DNA of 64,000 nt from Malachius bipustulatus (taxonomy: Eukaryota; Arthropoda; Insecta; Coleoptera; Melyridae), in NCBI GenBank assembly GCA_910589415.1, contig OU342633.1, positions 34,292,210 through 34,356,209 of the forward strand, written 5' to 3'. Shown one piece after another: positions 1-11,740 of the stretch. The position numbers and the translations under genes are program-made. Below the pieces are notes generated by a model that was given only the letters and a program-made list of their open reading frames with translations, was not told the origin of the DNA and made no database searches. The first letter of the stretch is position 1. Every line of letters starts with the position of its first letter.

Positions 1-2211
1 GGCAAACATTCTGGCTCTGGCGGGTGACGTTGTTTGAATTGTTGAAGACAATTTGAATTTTGATAGTTGTTATAGAAGTTTTATTAAGCACTTTGGACTT
101 TTTATGGGGTGACTTGAAGTCCCAAGATTTATGCTACACCTCCTGAATCTCCTCAAGTAGTTACTTATATTACTTCAAAAAATAATCGCAGAATTTTCTA
201 AAATAAAAATTGATTTGTTTAATTATATGGAAGTTGGGAGGTGAACATTTTAGAGCAGTAAATTGAATAGAATTATTTTTTTAATAACCATTTTTATTAC
301 CTCCCACAGTATTCTAGGTAGTGTTCTCAAAAAAGAAACCTAAGAGAAAAGTAAAGGATGCCTCTGTGTGCTTCAAGGATCAAGGATGCATGAATAAATT
401 TGACACTACGCTAAAATTTGGCCCCTCTTCAAGTTAAAATTGACCTGTTTCAGAATTTTTTAAACTTGTACGAAATCGGATATTATTTAGAGGGTGCAAA
501 TTTTTATTGGACGAATTGCTTAAAGCGTTCTAGTTCACGTATATAGGCAACTTATAATTCACCAATGGCGAGATGAGGGTGTTAGCGAGCAACCAAAAAT
601 ACATCTAATATGAATTTTACGCGGTCTTTTCATAATATTTTCTTCGATTCAAAGAAACATCATTTAAAGGTCGTAAAAATTTCTTATTTGCTTATTTTAA
701 ATGATCAATTCTCCAATTTCTTCAACAATTTTAATGAAAATATAATTTTTAATAAATTTACGAGTCCAAGACATAAATCTATTTTGTCTCGTCTCTTCCC
801 TCTAATATTCAATACATCCTAACTCAACAAAGGGGATTACAATTCATTTTTTAAATCATTTAGAAGAATTTGAAGGCATTTTTAGATAAGTATCACTTAC
901 TGTATCTAGAAAAAATCACGCCCACAATCATATCTTCTCATTTATATCCACCCCGATTGAAAAAACTGGAGGGTATTATTTTAGTTTCATTTGAGTCCTA
1001 GGAAGTTTTAGAAGAATCACTTATTATCTCATTATGTAATTATCTGGGGATGTTATTTATTTCTTGTATTTCGTAAGATTATATATTTCTCTCGGGAGTC
1101 ATTGTGAAATTTGAAAAATTCATGCCAGTCGGTCGTGAAATATTATAAAAGAACATCGGTGACCAATAATTTTCCCTTCATTAAATAATTAATAAGACTT
1201 TACGTAGTCAAATGTAATTATTATCAATAGCTTAGTTGAGTAAAAAAAATATATTGGACCGATATGAAATAACAAAGAAAACGACTCCTATTTTTGTTTT
1301 GCTCTTTACAAAATTAGGGTGCAATAAATAATTATGAAATAATAAAAACTCCCTGAACACATTACGATATCTCCCTTGAACCTATCTCTGTAAATGGTGA
1401 AGTATCCGGCGCGTTGTCTTAAAAAATTATCACATCAGTTTGTGTTTTATTAGCCTCATTTTAAGAAAAGCTTCGTTTTATTAGAAAAAGTCCGATCCTA
1501 AGTAATTTATTCTTATAAATCCAGATTCAAAAATAAAATTTATGATATAACGCATGAAACTAGGTATAGGTACTGTTTCTTTAAAGCGAAGCATGTGAAC
1601 ATAAGATTGAGGCTTACCAAGTTATTGGTTAAAGAGAGTAAATGAGTATCACACAATTATTAAGAAATGGGGCTACTAAAAATTGAATCGAGACCACTAA
1701 AAACTGGACTGAGGCTCATGATGGAGTAACGAGAGCGGATAATTTTGTATAATCGAATCTAAAACTTTCTAATTCCTAGAACCTAAATTCCTTTTTTTGA
1801 AAGGAAAATAATATGTCTCTAAAAAATAAGATGAAAAGGATATTGTAAGACATACAAAATATCTATCACTTATTTGCATTGTTGACGTATTTTTGACACT
1901 ATTACCTACATTTATACAAATTCAAACGACGATTTTGGTTTCATAAAATTTTTTTTGATTTAATTCATCAACTTTCGCTTCTCTCTAAAGTGTTCCCCTC
2001 ATGACTTCTCGATTTTGCTGCTTTTGTCCAGTTTTAATCCTGCATGATTTTTTTTCTGCAATACTAGGTATATCTTCTTCCTTATTATAAATATGTTAGA
2101 TGTTCTGCAGCTTAACAATTAATGTCAAGATTGATAACGCTTCAAGAAACTTGGATATATATCTTACTTTTTTTGATGTATAATAATTATAATATTGCCA
2201 CAACTATAATG
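1..2211. other. AT-rich sequence without recognisable gene
   Basis: No reading frame here looks like a known protein. The longest open frame, 70 codons at 610-822 (+), is low-complexity and rich in Phe, Asn and Ile. I see no exon-like stretch related to the receptor locus and no clear terminal repeats. Confidence 0.5.
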
Positions 2212-2213
2212 TA

Positions 2214-3986
2214 TACAGGGTGTCATAAAAATGGCAAAAAGCTCTGAAGTATGTTGTGGGTAAGCATCAACGGTGGCAAAAAAAACAATGAAAAAAATCA
2301 AGTCGTCATCAATTGACTGCGAAATAAAGAAGCAAAGTTGAGGACTCAACTTCTTTATTTTTGAGTAGTCAGTAAAAGGGAATCATGTCATACAAAGAAG
2401 TAGGTATTTTAATGGTTTTTAATGGTAAAATCGCTCAAACTTTTACCTTTTCTCTTCAATTTTATTCCAAAAATCTGATTTTTTATCAAGATGCTATATA
2501 TATATATATATTCGTTTGAAATTACAAATTGCAGTCTTACGATACATGTTGTTTAGTTTATTAAATTACATATGATTGGTTTCGTCGATCATGGGGAAAA
2601 GAACGATCTGTAGGATATTCTGATGCGATGTTGACATCATGGTGAAGCATTTGCTTTGAGAGATGAAAATGCATTTGGCATTTCGAACGTTGAACAAGTG
2701 GTTCGCGAGAATTTGTGAACGGATCAAAGTACCTACTGTTAAAATGTGCTTCAACAATGATCAAAACTGTCCTAAGTTTCCTAATATTGACGAGAAAAAT
2801 GTACCCAAATCGTGATTACACAAATATGGTGTTGGTCTTGGGTAAATGTCATGGGAATGCACATGAGGCCGCAATGGTTTACGCCCAAACATATTCAATT
2901 CGCAGACATCCAAATGATTACGTCATCAAAAGATTGGAAGGAAGGATGCGAGGGACTGGTCATTTAATTCCAAATGGAGGTGTAAGTAGACCGCGGTCGT
3001 CCACGTTCTGCGTTGACGCCTCAGGTAGAGGAAGAAGTGTTAGAAATTTTTCAAGAGGATCCAAGACGCAGCCTACGGAATATAGCTGCGGAAGTAGAGG
3101 TATCACTTTCCTCTACTCATAAGTTTATCGCTGGTGAGAGCCATCACCCTTACCACTACACCAAGGTGCAGAGTATTTTACCCAACGATTTTGAACCGAC
3201 AAGTAGAAGTAGAGCACGCCTTCAATTATCAAGTGTTAAGGTTTGACGAAGCAAATTCTTCTCGGGATTGTTTCTTTAATCAGCACAATAATCGTTATTA
3301 TGCTTTGGAAAACCCGCATGTGTGTCGTTTGAAGGTCACCATCAAAATTGCTATGACGTTGATGTGTGGGGTTGGGCTGGGATTCAGGGGAGTGAGCTTG
3401 TGGGACCTATAATATTGCCGTATAGGTTAAATGGAGATAATTTCCTGGAATTTCTGAACAGATCTAAATAACGATTAGACAACCTTCTTCTGACGGAAAT
3501 ACAAGATACGTGGGTGCAGTTGGACGGTCACCCAGGTCATTTTTCTGATATAGTGAGAACCTGGTTAGATGAACAATACACAGGAAGATGGATCGGTCGC
3601 AAAGGGTCACTAATACACCCAGACTTCCACCATCAACTTTTTTTTCGGGGTCACATCAAGTCAACTGTTTATCGCACTCCTGTCCAAAATGAGCAAGATC
3701 TAATAATGAGAATTCTAAATGCTGCTGCCATCACTGTTGTATTTGTATTACAATACAATATTTGTATTAAAATACAATACAAATGCCATCACTGTTACGC
3801 CTCAAATGCTACAGCTAGTGCACACCAATATTGTGCGACGAGCCCAGATTTGCTTGGAGGCTCAAGGACAAAATTTTGAACAATCACTTTAATAAACATT
3901 ATTTCGTAACAGTAAGTAATTTTCATGATTGAAGCATTTTTAATAATTTCAGCAGAGCTCTTCCGTAATTTTTAGGACAGCCTGTA
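2214..3986 (+). mobile_element. Decayed mariner/Tc1-like DNA transposon
   Basis: The ends are inverted copies of each other: TACAGGGTGTCATAAAAAT at the left and, read from the right end inward, TACAGGCTGTCCTAAAAAT. TA dinucleotides flank both ends, as expected for the IS630/Tc1/mariner superfamily. The interior holds a broken transposase. Length of about 1.77 kb fits a formerly autonomous element with one gene. The right end abuts another inverted-repeat element that starts two bases later. Confidence 0.75.
2790..3725 (+). pseudogene. Broken mariner-like (DUF4817-type) transposase
   Basis: Translated pieces in at least three frames follow the order of an IS630/mariner-like transposase of the kind with an N-terminal DUF4817 helix-turn-helix. 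A first piece near 2811-2975 has the YTNMVLVLGKCHGNA stretch. A second near 3013-3125 reads TPQVEEEVLEIFQEDPRRS (second helix-turn-helix). A third near 3514-3700 has QLDGHPGHFSDIVRTWLDEQ, where the D of LDG is a likely catalytic aspartate of the DDE/D core. Frame changes near 2990, 3130 and 3400 and a stop around 3410 mean no functional enzyme. Family is recognised by motif pattern only. Confidence 0.7.
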
Positions 3987-3988
3987 TA

Positions 3989-4616
3989 TACAGAATGTCT
4001 TGTGAGAAACCCTCTAAATTTGGACATTTGTCTAGGGAATACAAAAAAGTCTAATAAACATACGGCCAAATGTCCATAATAGTTATACTCGTACTTATAC
4101 TGAGATAGGCACTGTTAAAAATATTTTTTAATCAAGTGAATTTATTACAATCTGAAATACATTATTACAGAAAATAAATTATTTTGTAATTACCTAACTA
4201 CCCCCCCCCCCCCAACATGAAGTATTCCATTAGAATCAGCTACTTAGCTCCTAAGACCTCACTCCTCTAGAATAGCCTTTGAGGATGGTTGAAATCTTTA
4301 GTTTATACAAGCAAGGGAGGCACCACTCCTTGTAATGACCAACTATAAGCAGCATTCACAGCATTCATCACAGATGATCCCCTTACTCTTCAACGAAGTT
4401 ACTAAACTGGTAAACATGGTGGTATTTTTTTGTAACCTAATCAATGAATTTGTAAGTACAAGAAGTAATTATTATTCACTTGAGAAAAAATATTTTTAAC
4501 AATATCTCAGAATTTGACGGTTGACAATTTGACCATATTTTTATTAGCATTTTTTTAATATTTTTGGATGCCCCGAACACCCCAAATTTATGGGGTTCCT
4601 CACGAGACATCCTGTA
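3989..4616. mobile_element. Foldback MITE with C-rich centre
   Basis: Left end TACAGAATGTCTTGTGAGAA is matched in inverted form by the right end, which read inward is TACAGGATGTCTCGTGAGGA. Subterminal blocks also pair: 4114-4140 (TTAAAAATATTTTTTAATCA) with 4480-4503. A run of 14 C lies at 4201-4214. No coding capacity. Probably a nonautonomous Tc1/mariner-type element; the family is unknown. Confidence 0.7.
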
Positions 4617-5340
4617 TGTCTCGTGATACAGCTAGATGTTCGCGATTATATTTCTTGTCCTTCCCCTGCAACCAGACCAGCTCTTCATCGCATCCAATTA
4701 ACTTTTGAACGATTTTCTTACAGAAGTTTGTTCCAGTTATTTGTTTAACGCGATCGATCCTTTTGCTCCTCTTTGCCTGTTCTGATTATCACTACTTCCG
4801 TGTTCTTCCTTGCAGATAGCTGGGAAGCCATGAAAGCTTCACTCCACTTATCCCAATTCTCTGAAGTTGGCGAGGAATTATTCCGAGAGCTCCGAAATCA
4901 TTGCCACAGTGTGTAGATTCACCCCATGCCTTCAGAATTAAATCTTTTGGTAGAATTATCCTGCAAAATTGCTTCAAAAATATAAGAAAGTTGTATGTAC
5001 ATATGTACCCTGTATATAAGCAAAACCCAAAATGTTGGATATCGTTGTCAAGATAATTTTAGTATCTTTCAAATGATGTATCACTCGATATCTGTTCCCT
5101 ACGATGGTAAACAATGGGGTAGCTACCCCTGCCAAGGGGCTGAACATGGGTAGTTAAATTTGTCACCAAAATATGTCCCCCTCGATAATAAAATCAACCT
5201 GTTTCGGCGTTTTTCGCATACATCTTCACTTTCCAAATTATTAGGCTTGTTACCTTTTCGATAGCCCAACCTGTACATATAATGAATATAATAATGAAAA
5301 TAATGAAAATTTCATTCAATTCTCTCATGATAATTGTATT
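4617..5340. other. Spacer without recognisable gene
   Basis: No credible reading frame. The 61-codon minus-strand frame at 4792-4977 shows no family resemblance. A CCTGTACATAT stretch near 5271 resembles the end of a TACAGG-type element but no partner end was found. Confidence 0.4.
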
Positions 5341-6295
5341 CAGGGTGTTTCAGATATAAAAGGCCAAATTTAAAGGGAAAGTTCCTCTAATAAATATAAG
5401 TTGAAAAAATAAATTTCAGCCTAAAACGACGTTTCGTTTAAAAGATAGGGTGTCAAAGCTTAAAAAAATATAACAGTTTTTTTGTTATAACTCGTGTAAA
5501 TTTAAACCGATTTTGATGAAACTTGGAATGAACAATAAGCAAACAAAGGTCTTTAATTTGGCTATTTCAGGTTTTGTACAGATCTCCCAGTGGCGTAGTT
5601 ATTCAAGGTCAGCGCCCCTTTCCCCCACGTATCTTTTACGCCACTAACTTTTTTGCAATTGCTAAATCGTTATTCAACATTAGCTGAGTGACATTACCTG
5701 AGGAAACTTCAAATATCTCAAAAACGATGCGTTTTATGAAAGAAACTAATGATTTTTTTTATTTAAAGATACACGGGCTTTTTTAAAGCTGTAAGCGGAA
5801 ATTAAAGTTGTATATTTGAAATAAAGTCAATGGCGTAAAATATAGGGAGGGAAAAGTGTTTCCAATCCTGAATATGAGATTAGTGGCATTGTCCGAGGAA
5901 ACTTTAAATGTCTCTAAAATGGTGTGCCGTTTAAAAAAAATTAAAGAATATCTTTTCATTCCAAGTTACATGGGCTATTTAATCACGCTTTGACATTTGC
6001 AGTGAAGTTAGTGGCGTAAGAGATGAAGGAAAAGTGGCACCGAACCTGAATATCTAATCTACCCCACTGGAAGACATCTATAAAACCTGAAAACGTTAAA
6101 GAGCTTCGTCTGTTTATTGTTCATGTCAAGTTTTATCGCATCAATTTAAATTTAAACTAGTCATACTTAAAAACTGTTTTAACATATTTTATTTTTTTAT
6201 TTTGAGACCCTGTATCTTTTAAACGAAACGTCATTTTGAGCTGAAATTGAGAAACTACCCTTTTGAATTTGGCTCTATATATCTGGAACACTCTG
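5341..6295. mobile_element. Palindromic MITE (CAGGGTGTTTCAGATATA ends)
   Basis: The left end CAGGGTGTTTCAGATATAAA pairs with the right end, which read inward begins CAGAGTGTTCCAGATATATA. Longer pairing continues inward: ACGACGTTTCGTTTAAAAGA near 5426 against TCTTTTAAACGAAACGTCAT near 6215. Two internal blocks containing GTGGCGTAA and ATCTCAAAAACG-like motifs recur. Noncoding. Confidence 0.65.
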
Positions 6296-6972
6296 TATAT
6301 TTTTAATTTCTTCATTAGATTCGCGGAAAAAATAAATTGCTCACAGTCTTCATGGGAGAGTCTCAGGAAGATCACAATTTTAACCGAACATTGCACTTAA
6401 AACTTAAATCCCTACCACGAGCTCTCGAATAGTAAATATAACTCCAAAATGTGAAATAAATGTGCCCTTAAGAACATAAAAAAATTTAACTGTTTTACAA
6501 TTTATATTTGAACACAACCTTCATTCCCAAAGAAAGTGTGTAGATACAGCAGAACCTCTGTTTTCGGTCAAATTCTTAGCACCATTTTACTTAATATTGT
6601 ATGTTTCAGTCCATTCCTGCATCAGATTCGCGGAAGTAAATACCTAAGTAAGTAGATTAACTATGAGAGTTCTAGCGCAAAAACGCGTGTATTTTCTTAT
6701 GGAGCTTAAAGTTAGCGAAATCTTACCAAAAGTCTCTACTGCGCATGCGCGAACTTTAATAAATTTGCTATGAGTTGAATGATTTACTGCGCATATGTTA
6801 ATGATCGTGTGTCTACACTGCTACCATCAATACAACTGCGAGGTTTGCAAGCTCGTCTGACCGATGTATTTAAGCAGTGTGTATAATCCTTCGTAAAGGA
6901 TATTTAAGGTTATTATGGAAAATATAGTTGAAACTCCTAGGATGCTACCGTCAGTAATTTATAGCTATTAAG

Positions 6973-7105
6973 CCCCTCGGAATTCAATGGCGCTACTCAG
7001 AGGCCCGAGGTAGGTAGCTGCGGAGCAAGGGCAGGTCGACCGTTAAGTATTTTAAGCCGATACGGCCCCTCGGAATTCAAAGGCGCTACACAGAGGCCCG
7101 AGGTA
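6973..7105 (+). repeat. Subrepeats inside the Polinton-type inverted repeat
   Basis: A roughly 40-bp block starting GGCCCCTCGGAATTCAA and ending CAGAGGCCCGAGGTA occurs at about 6973-7012 and again at 7066-7105. Each block is itself partly palindromic (CCTCGG near the left, CCGAGG near the right). The mirror copies lie near 8440-8575 in the other terminal repeat. Confidence 0.75.
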
Positions 7106-7632
7106 AACGGCTTTCCTCAAGTGGGAAATTCCACGATTACACCAGTGTCAGTAGATTTCTGCTGAAATATATAGGCGTCGAATGTCGCTATGGACCGAGC
7201 GCCACAGCCATATCGGTAATATGACTGCCCGACACATTTTGGATGATTTCTAGGAATGACCTGCCACTTCAACCGTGTTAAAAAGGAATGTAGGTTATGG
7301 AAAGTAGATCACTTAGCATTACCCAGGGTGCACCACGTGGAGGCGATCTACATTTACACCCCAATAAACAAATACAATATACTGCTAATAACTATTTATT
7401 CAATATAAATTATATACATAAGTCAAAACAACATACAAGAAGAGGCGATAAGAATGATTAACATAGGATACAATAGAAAATTACAAACGTATACAAAATT
7501 CTAAAAATACAGTAAACCTACTACTAATAACTATTTTTTTTATATAATATAAATTTTATACATAACATAAATCGATATACAAGATGTGATATAAGAATGA
7601 ATAACTCAGGATACAATATAAAATTACAAATG

Positions 7633-7997
7633 TTAACAAGTTTTTCTTAGTTTATCGGGTATGACATCAACATTATCATTTTTTCTTTTGCGAGTAGGAT
7701 TCTGAGCTGATGCGCTAATAGAATAGTGTCCCCAAGGTAGTGTATATATAGTGACTTGCGTGGCCTAGTGGTACTCCGCTGGCTCACGAAGCCATAGATC
7801 GCGGGTTCGAAACTCACCTCGGCCCGCTTTACTTTTCAGATTCATTTTCGAATGTCTGTGAAAAGTAAAACAAGCGATCGAACGTTTATAAGGAAAATAT
7901 ATATTATAAAAGTCTGTGGCTAATGAGTTCGTCTCGAAGCCAAACTACCAGAGTGGAGCGACTATGTCTTACCTACACAGTTAAGACCGATGCTCCC

Positions 7998-8052
<55 letters not shown>

Positions 8053-8289
8053 TAGTGTATCATAGCTCCCATTTACTAGGTATCTTTTATTATCATGGGG
8101 GCTCAAGGCAATTTTGATATTAGTGATGCTAGACACTTGATGCTTCTCACTTTTGATTAACCTTTGCTCAACGGACTTCTCAGTTTCATCACGCAAGCAC
8201 ACCAGATAATCATCAAAAGAGATTCGATTTTTAACTATATGATTCTTCACTCCCTTAGCCTTTTTAACATGGTTGAAGTGGCAGGTCAT
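7633..8289 (-). pseudogene. C-terminal fragment of Polinton-type DNA polymerase B, split by a SINE
   Basis: On the minus strand a frame enters from the right terminal repeat at 8289. It contains KKAKGVKNHIVKN, then ISFDDYLVCLRDE and ALSPHDNKRYLV. These resemble the C-terminal tail of protein-primed family B DNA polymerases of Maverick/Polinton elements (judged from memory of the family pattern, no search). The frame runs into the poly(A) of a SINE at 8050. On the far side of the SINE the same frame continues from 7735 to a stop at 7633-7635. Only about 115 residues survive, without exonuclease or polymerase catalytic motifs, so it is nonfunctional. Confidence 0.5.
7746..8050 (+). mobile_element. 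tRNA-derived SINE with poly(A) tail
   Basis: A tRNA-like head carries an A box, TGGCCTAGTGGT, at 7761-7772 and a B box, GGTTCGAAACT, at 7804-7814. These are the internal RNA polymerase III promoter elements. A body of about 190 bp unrelated to tRNA follows, then about 45 A at 8006-8050. The insertion is flanked by the direct repeat GGTAGTGTAT (7736-7745 and 8051-8060), a target-primed reverse transcription signature. It interrupts the polymerase fragment of the surrounding element and is therefore younger than it. Confidence 0.85.
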
Positions 8290-8900
8290 TCCTAGAAATC
8301 ATCCAAAATGTGTCGGGCAGTCATATTACCGATATGGCTGTGGCGCTCGGTCCATAGCGACATTCGACGCCTATATATTTCAGCAGAAATCTACTGACAC
8401 TGGTGTGATCGTGGAATTTCCCATTTGAGGAAAGCCGTTTACCTCGGGCCTCTGTGTAGCGCCTTTGAATTCCGAGGGGCCGTATCGGCTTAAAATACTT
8501 AACGGTCGACCTGCCCTTGCTCCGCAGCTACCTACCTCGGGCCTCTGAGTAGCGCCATTGAATTCCGAGGGGCTTAATAGCTATAAATTACTGACGGTAG
8601 CATCCTAGGAGTTTCAACTATATTTTCCATAATAACCTTAAATATCCTTTACGAAGGATTATACACACTGCTTAAATACATCGGTCAGACGAGCTTGCAA
8701 ACCTCGCAGTTGTATTGATGGTAGCAGTGTAGACACACGATCATTAACATATGCGCAGTAAATCATTCAACTCATAGCAAATTTATTAAAGTTCGCGCAT
8801 GCGCAGTAGAGACTTTTGGTAAGATTTCGCTAACTTTAAGCTCTATAAGAAAATACACGCGTTTTTGCGCTAGAACTCTCATAGTTAATCTACTTAAGTA

Positions 8901-9590
8901 ATCCCCAAATCAGGATGATGGACTTATCAAAGGAAAATTTTTGCTTTGCTATTATTGTCCTATTTCTTAGGAATTTCCTTTTACTTAGTATGTTTGGCAC
9001 TACTAAACGTTTAAACCAACCACAACTAGTAAAGATAAAGGCTGTTTGTTGCGACAAACGATGCGTAGTCAGCAACAAATTTCTTACAACTCTTTCTCCA
9101 CAATAATAATTATTCAAAATTTTTCAATAATTTAATCGAAATAAATGTTTCATTCTGTGATCATAAAAGAGTTTTGAAAAGGCAAAATTTCAAGAAAATA
9201 AAACATTTACAAGTTGATGAGTTTAAAAGACAGACAGGATACGAAACCTACTTGTAAGAATTCCTCGACTATGACCAAGTCCTCCAATGGTAGACTTGGT
9301 CTTTCCCCTCCAACTTTCACTGACCAATCACCTTTCATTTATGATATCCCTCCAGAAAGAAAATATTAAATAACTACTCCGTCTTCGGTAGATCATGAGA
9401 ATTTTCGCCAACTTCTTCCCCATAAAACACCCCCTATAATCAAACAAAAAAAAATCTAAATATTTACTTCGTCAATTATTGTAGTCCATAACAATCAATA
9501 TAATTTTTCCAGAAAACTCCCTCCATCGCCTCTCTAAAATATTAACAATCTCTTGCAACAGCAATTAAGATCCAATTTGAATGAATCCGC
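8901..9590. other. Upstream flank of cassette A
   Basis: No credible gene. From about 9310 on, the sequence is alignable to the flank of cassette B from about 15190, so the duplicated unit includes several hundred bases upstream of the promoter. The 63-codon frame at 8915-9106 has no recognisable relatives and overlaps an equally long antisense frame. Confidence 0.45.
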
Positions 9591-9596
9591 TATTGA

Positions 9597-9700
9597 CATA
9601 ATCACAGCATTTAAGTAAGCACATCTCAGGATTTAAATTATTGATTGACAATTACTTCGGAGATTATTTAAACAAAGATCAAATCGATATCGCAGTCAGT
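9597..9700 (+). promoter_or_regulatory. Cassette A core promoter
   Basis: A TATTTAAA box at 9665-9672 lies about 32 bp upstream of an arthropod-type initiator, TCAGTC, around 9696-9701. The resulting 5' leader would be about 30 nt to the ATG at 9728. The motif CATAATCACAGC at 9597-9608 and an AT-rich block TTAAATTATTGATTGACAAT at 9635-9654 recur upstream of the other cassettes. Function is inferred from position and conservation. Confidence 0.6.
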
Positions 9701-9727
9701 CGCTCTCTAGATCTCCGCCAAGAAACC

Positions 9728-10512
9728 ATGGGTGCTTTGATCGTCTCCAAGTTCCTCCGCTACTTAACCACCTTAGCTGGTATGTGGCCTTATAGATCAG
9801 AAAACAACATTCTTACACGCATGTATAGGATATACTCTAATATCCTTCGTGCCTCTTTGTTGCTCATCATCACTACGATGATAATTGACGTTCCAAGTTT
9901 GGCGAAAAGAGAACCTGGAAGACTTGGCGACCAAGTTGGTTTGATTCTTCTTCTTTCCATCAGTCTTTTCAAGCATCATAAGTCGAACAATGAAGGATTC
10001 CATTATTTGATCTTCGAAGCCGAGAAACAGAATGAAGCCATGGTGAGTGCTACTGGTGTGGTGAGGAGGATTTATGAGAAACATGCAAGAAAGATAACAA
10101 TTATGCATAGACTGTTAACAGTGTGTGTCTTCTCTACTGTTTCTATATATTCAATCGATTTCTATCTCGATGCAGTTAAATATGACCCTGATGCGAGGGA
10201 TGAAAATAATTTAACCATCGCTACAAAAAAACTTGTTATATTTAATGCTTGGTTGCCCTATGATAGTGACGATTATTACATCTTCACAAATATATGGTAT
10301 GAGTATTTACTCATTGTCATGACTCTTATAGTGTACGCTGCTGACTGTGTGTATATTGCACTTGTTTTAAATTGCCTATGCGATATAAAAATCATCAAGT
10401 ATTATTTTGAAAATTATGACAGTGTTAGTGTTGTTGTGGAGAATCGAAAGAGCAAAGATCTTGCGTATTATAAAGTTGTTTGGTGCATCCAAAAGCATCA
10501 AAAGGTCATCAA
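9728..10512 (+). CDS. Odorant receptor exon 1, cassette A
   Basis: This exon codes for the N-terminal 261 residues of an insect odorant receptor (7tm_6 family), a membrane subunit that pairs with Orco to form an odour-gated channel. The reading frame opens further upstream at 9641. I choose ATG 9728 (MGALIVSKFLRYLTT) because it aligns with the starts of cassettes B to E and because cassette B has a stop in the upstream stretch. Hydrophobic segments lie near residues 35-58, 68-84, 126-150 and 190-218. Motifs shared with the other cassettes include GRLGDQVGL, FNAWLPYDSDDYY and KVVWCIQKHQKVIK. The exon ends in phase 2 at a consensus donor, CAA|GTAAGT. Roughly 55-60% identical by eye to C-E, and much closer to B. 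Confidence 0.87.
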
Positions 10513-10570
10513 GTAAGTGGAGCGTTTAAAAAAATTTAGAGTTTCATTGAGTTAAATTTTAATGTTTCAG

Positions 10571-10670
10571 GGACATTGCACTCCTAGACGTGACTATAAG
10601 GAGTATCATGATGGCGGATTTTTTGACAAGATCGTTACAGCTCGCTTCCACTGCTATGATTATCTTAACG
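10571..10670 (+). CDS. Odorant receptor exon 2, cassette A
   Basis: The acceptor TTTCAG precedes 10571. One base completes the codon split by intron 1 (58 bp), and 33 codons follow, starting DIALLDVTIRSIMMADFLT and including RSLQLAS. The exon ends in phase 0 at ACG|GTAAAT. It should hold the start of TM5 or TM6. No 3' exons were found between here and cassette B; the next compatible acceptor seen is at 44861. Confidence 0.82.
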
Positions 10671-11740
10671 GTAAATTTATTTATTATTATAAGCTTGAAG
10701 TGATGATAAATCAAATAATTTCTTGCACCAATCAAAGAGGCGTTACAAATGAGATGAAAAAGTATATTCTTTAATGTTCTGTTAAATAAATGTCAACCCA
10801 AGTCAACACACAGTTTCCTGCAACATTATTTTTTCGTTCTAATTGCCTGAAATAATCAGAAATCCAGGTTCACAAAAACAGATTGTTAAACGCAGTACAA
10901 GTAGGTACTTACGTTTATTTGTTTTTGTGAAGCTGGTCAAAGTGTGCTGTTCGATTTAAGAAGCCATTTAATATAATTTTTCCTTCACTTCACGAGTCCG
11001 AAGCCATTTTTTCGGAAAGTCGATGTGCTTTTCTCTCAAAAAATGCAAACAATTTTTCTTAAGTACGGCCCTGTTTCCTTGATTTACAGTTCTATAGCAA
11101 TAGGCTATCGCGTAAATTCGCAGTACCTGAGTTTTTGAAATGATTTCAAATGAATTTTGAGGAATTAGAAACAATTGATACGGCAATATTGAAAATCGAA
11201 GTTTTGCTAGGTACAAAGTTCTTACTTATACCTTAGTTTGTCAAGCTGGTCGAAGTGTGCCATTCGATTTAAGAGGCTCACTTCACAGCCTTTTTCTTGT
11301 ACATACTTATCGAGTCCGATGTCGTTTTTTTCCGAAAGTCGAATGGAAAATGTGCTTTTTTGTTTAAAAATGTGTAAACAAGTTTTCTTCAAGACGGCCC
11401 TGGTTCCTAGGTTTAAAATTCCGGCAATAGACCATCCCATAAATTCGTAGTAGAACAGTTTTTGAAGTGATGTAAAATGACCATTGAATATACTTTACGA
11501 ATTCGAAACCGTGTTTTTTCTTTGAAGGTAGATTTTTCAATTTTCCGATATTGAATTTGAAGTGCCTCAGAAGAAGAGTGTTTCTGCTTAGATTTATTGG
11601 ATTTCATGAAACCGTTGCAAACATATCGTTTGTAAAATTAAAGCCCTAACTTACCTACAAAACACCCTGTATCTTCGTACCTGTTGGCAATAAAATGTCA
11701 TAGACTTTCTCTTTCATTAAAAATTGTATACATCGAGTAT
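10671..11740. other. Intercassette DNA with a duplicated block of about 280 bp
   Basis: Two imperfect direct copies lie at about 10928-11200 and 11232-11510. Both contain GAAGCTGGTC/CAAGCTGGTC, AGTGTGC, a GAGTCCGA block, TACGGCCCTG/GACGGCCCTG and AAATTCG. An AACACCCTGTATC near 11662 resembles the end of a TACAGGGTGT-type element. None of the short open frames here is convincing. No receptor 3' exon is visible. Confidence 0.5.

Larger units (their letters stand above)
6651..8894. mobile_element. Miniature Maverick/Polinton-type element
   Basis: Terminal inverted repeats of about 640 bp occupy 6651-7289 and 8256-8894 and are nearly identical. They begin 5'-AGTAGATTAACTATGAGAG. The element is flanked by a perfect 6-bp direct repeat TAAGTA (6645-6650 and 8895-8900). 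Long inverted repeats, 6-bp target duplications and AG termini are known properties of Maverick/Polinton elements. The interior (about 970 bp) keeps a fragment resembling the C-terminus of their protein-primed DNA polymerase on the minus strand, a pair of diverged 115-bp AT-rich repeats (7381-7496, 7518-7640) and a nested SINE. A full element is 15-20 kb, so this is a deletion derivative. Confidence 0.72.

Noticed and set aside
7746..7830. Possible functional tRNA gene on the + strand
   Set aside because: A and B boxes are present but the acceptor stem does not close, and the sequence continues into a body with poly(A) and target duplications, so it is a SINE head.
9641..9727. N-terminal extension of cassette A by 29 codons
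   Set aside because: The stretch contains the predicted TATA box and initiator, is not open in cassette B, and the ATG at 9728 aligns with the other cassettes.
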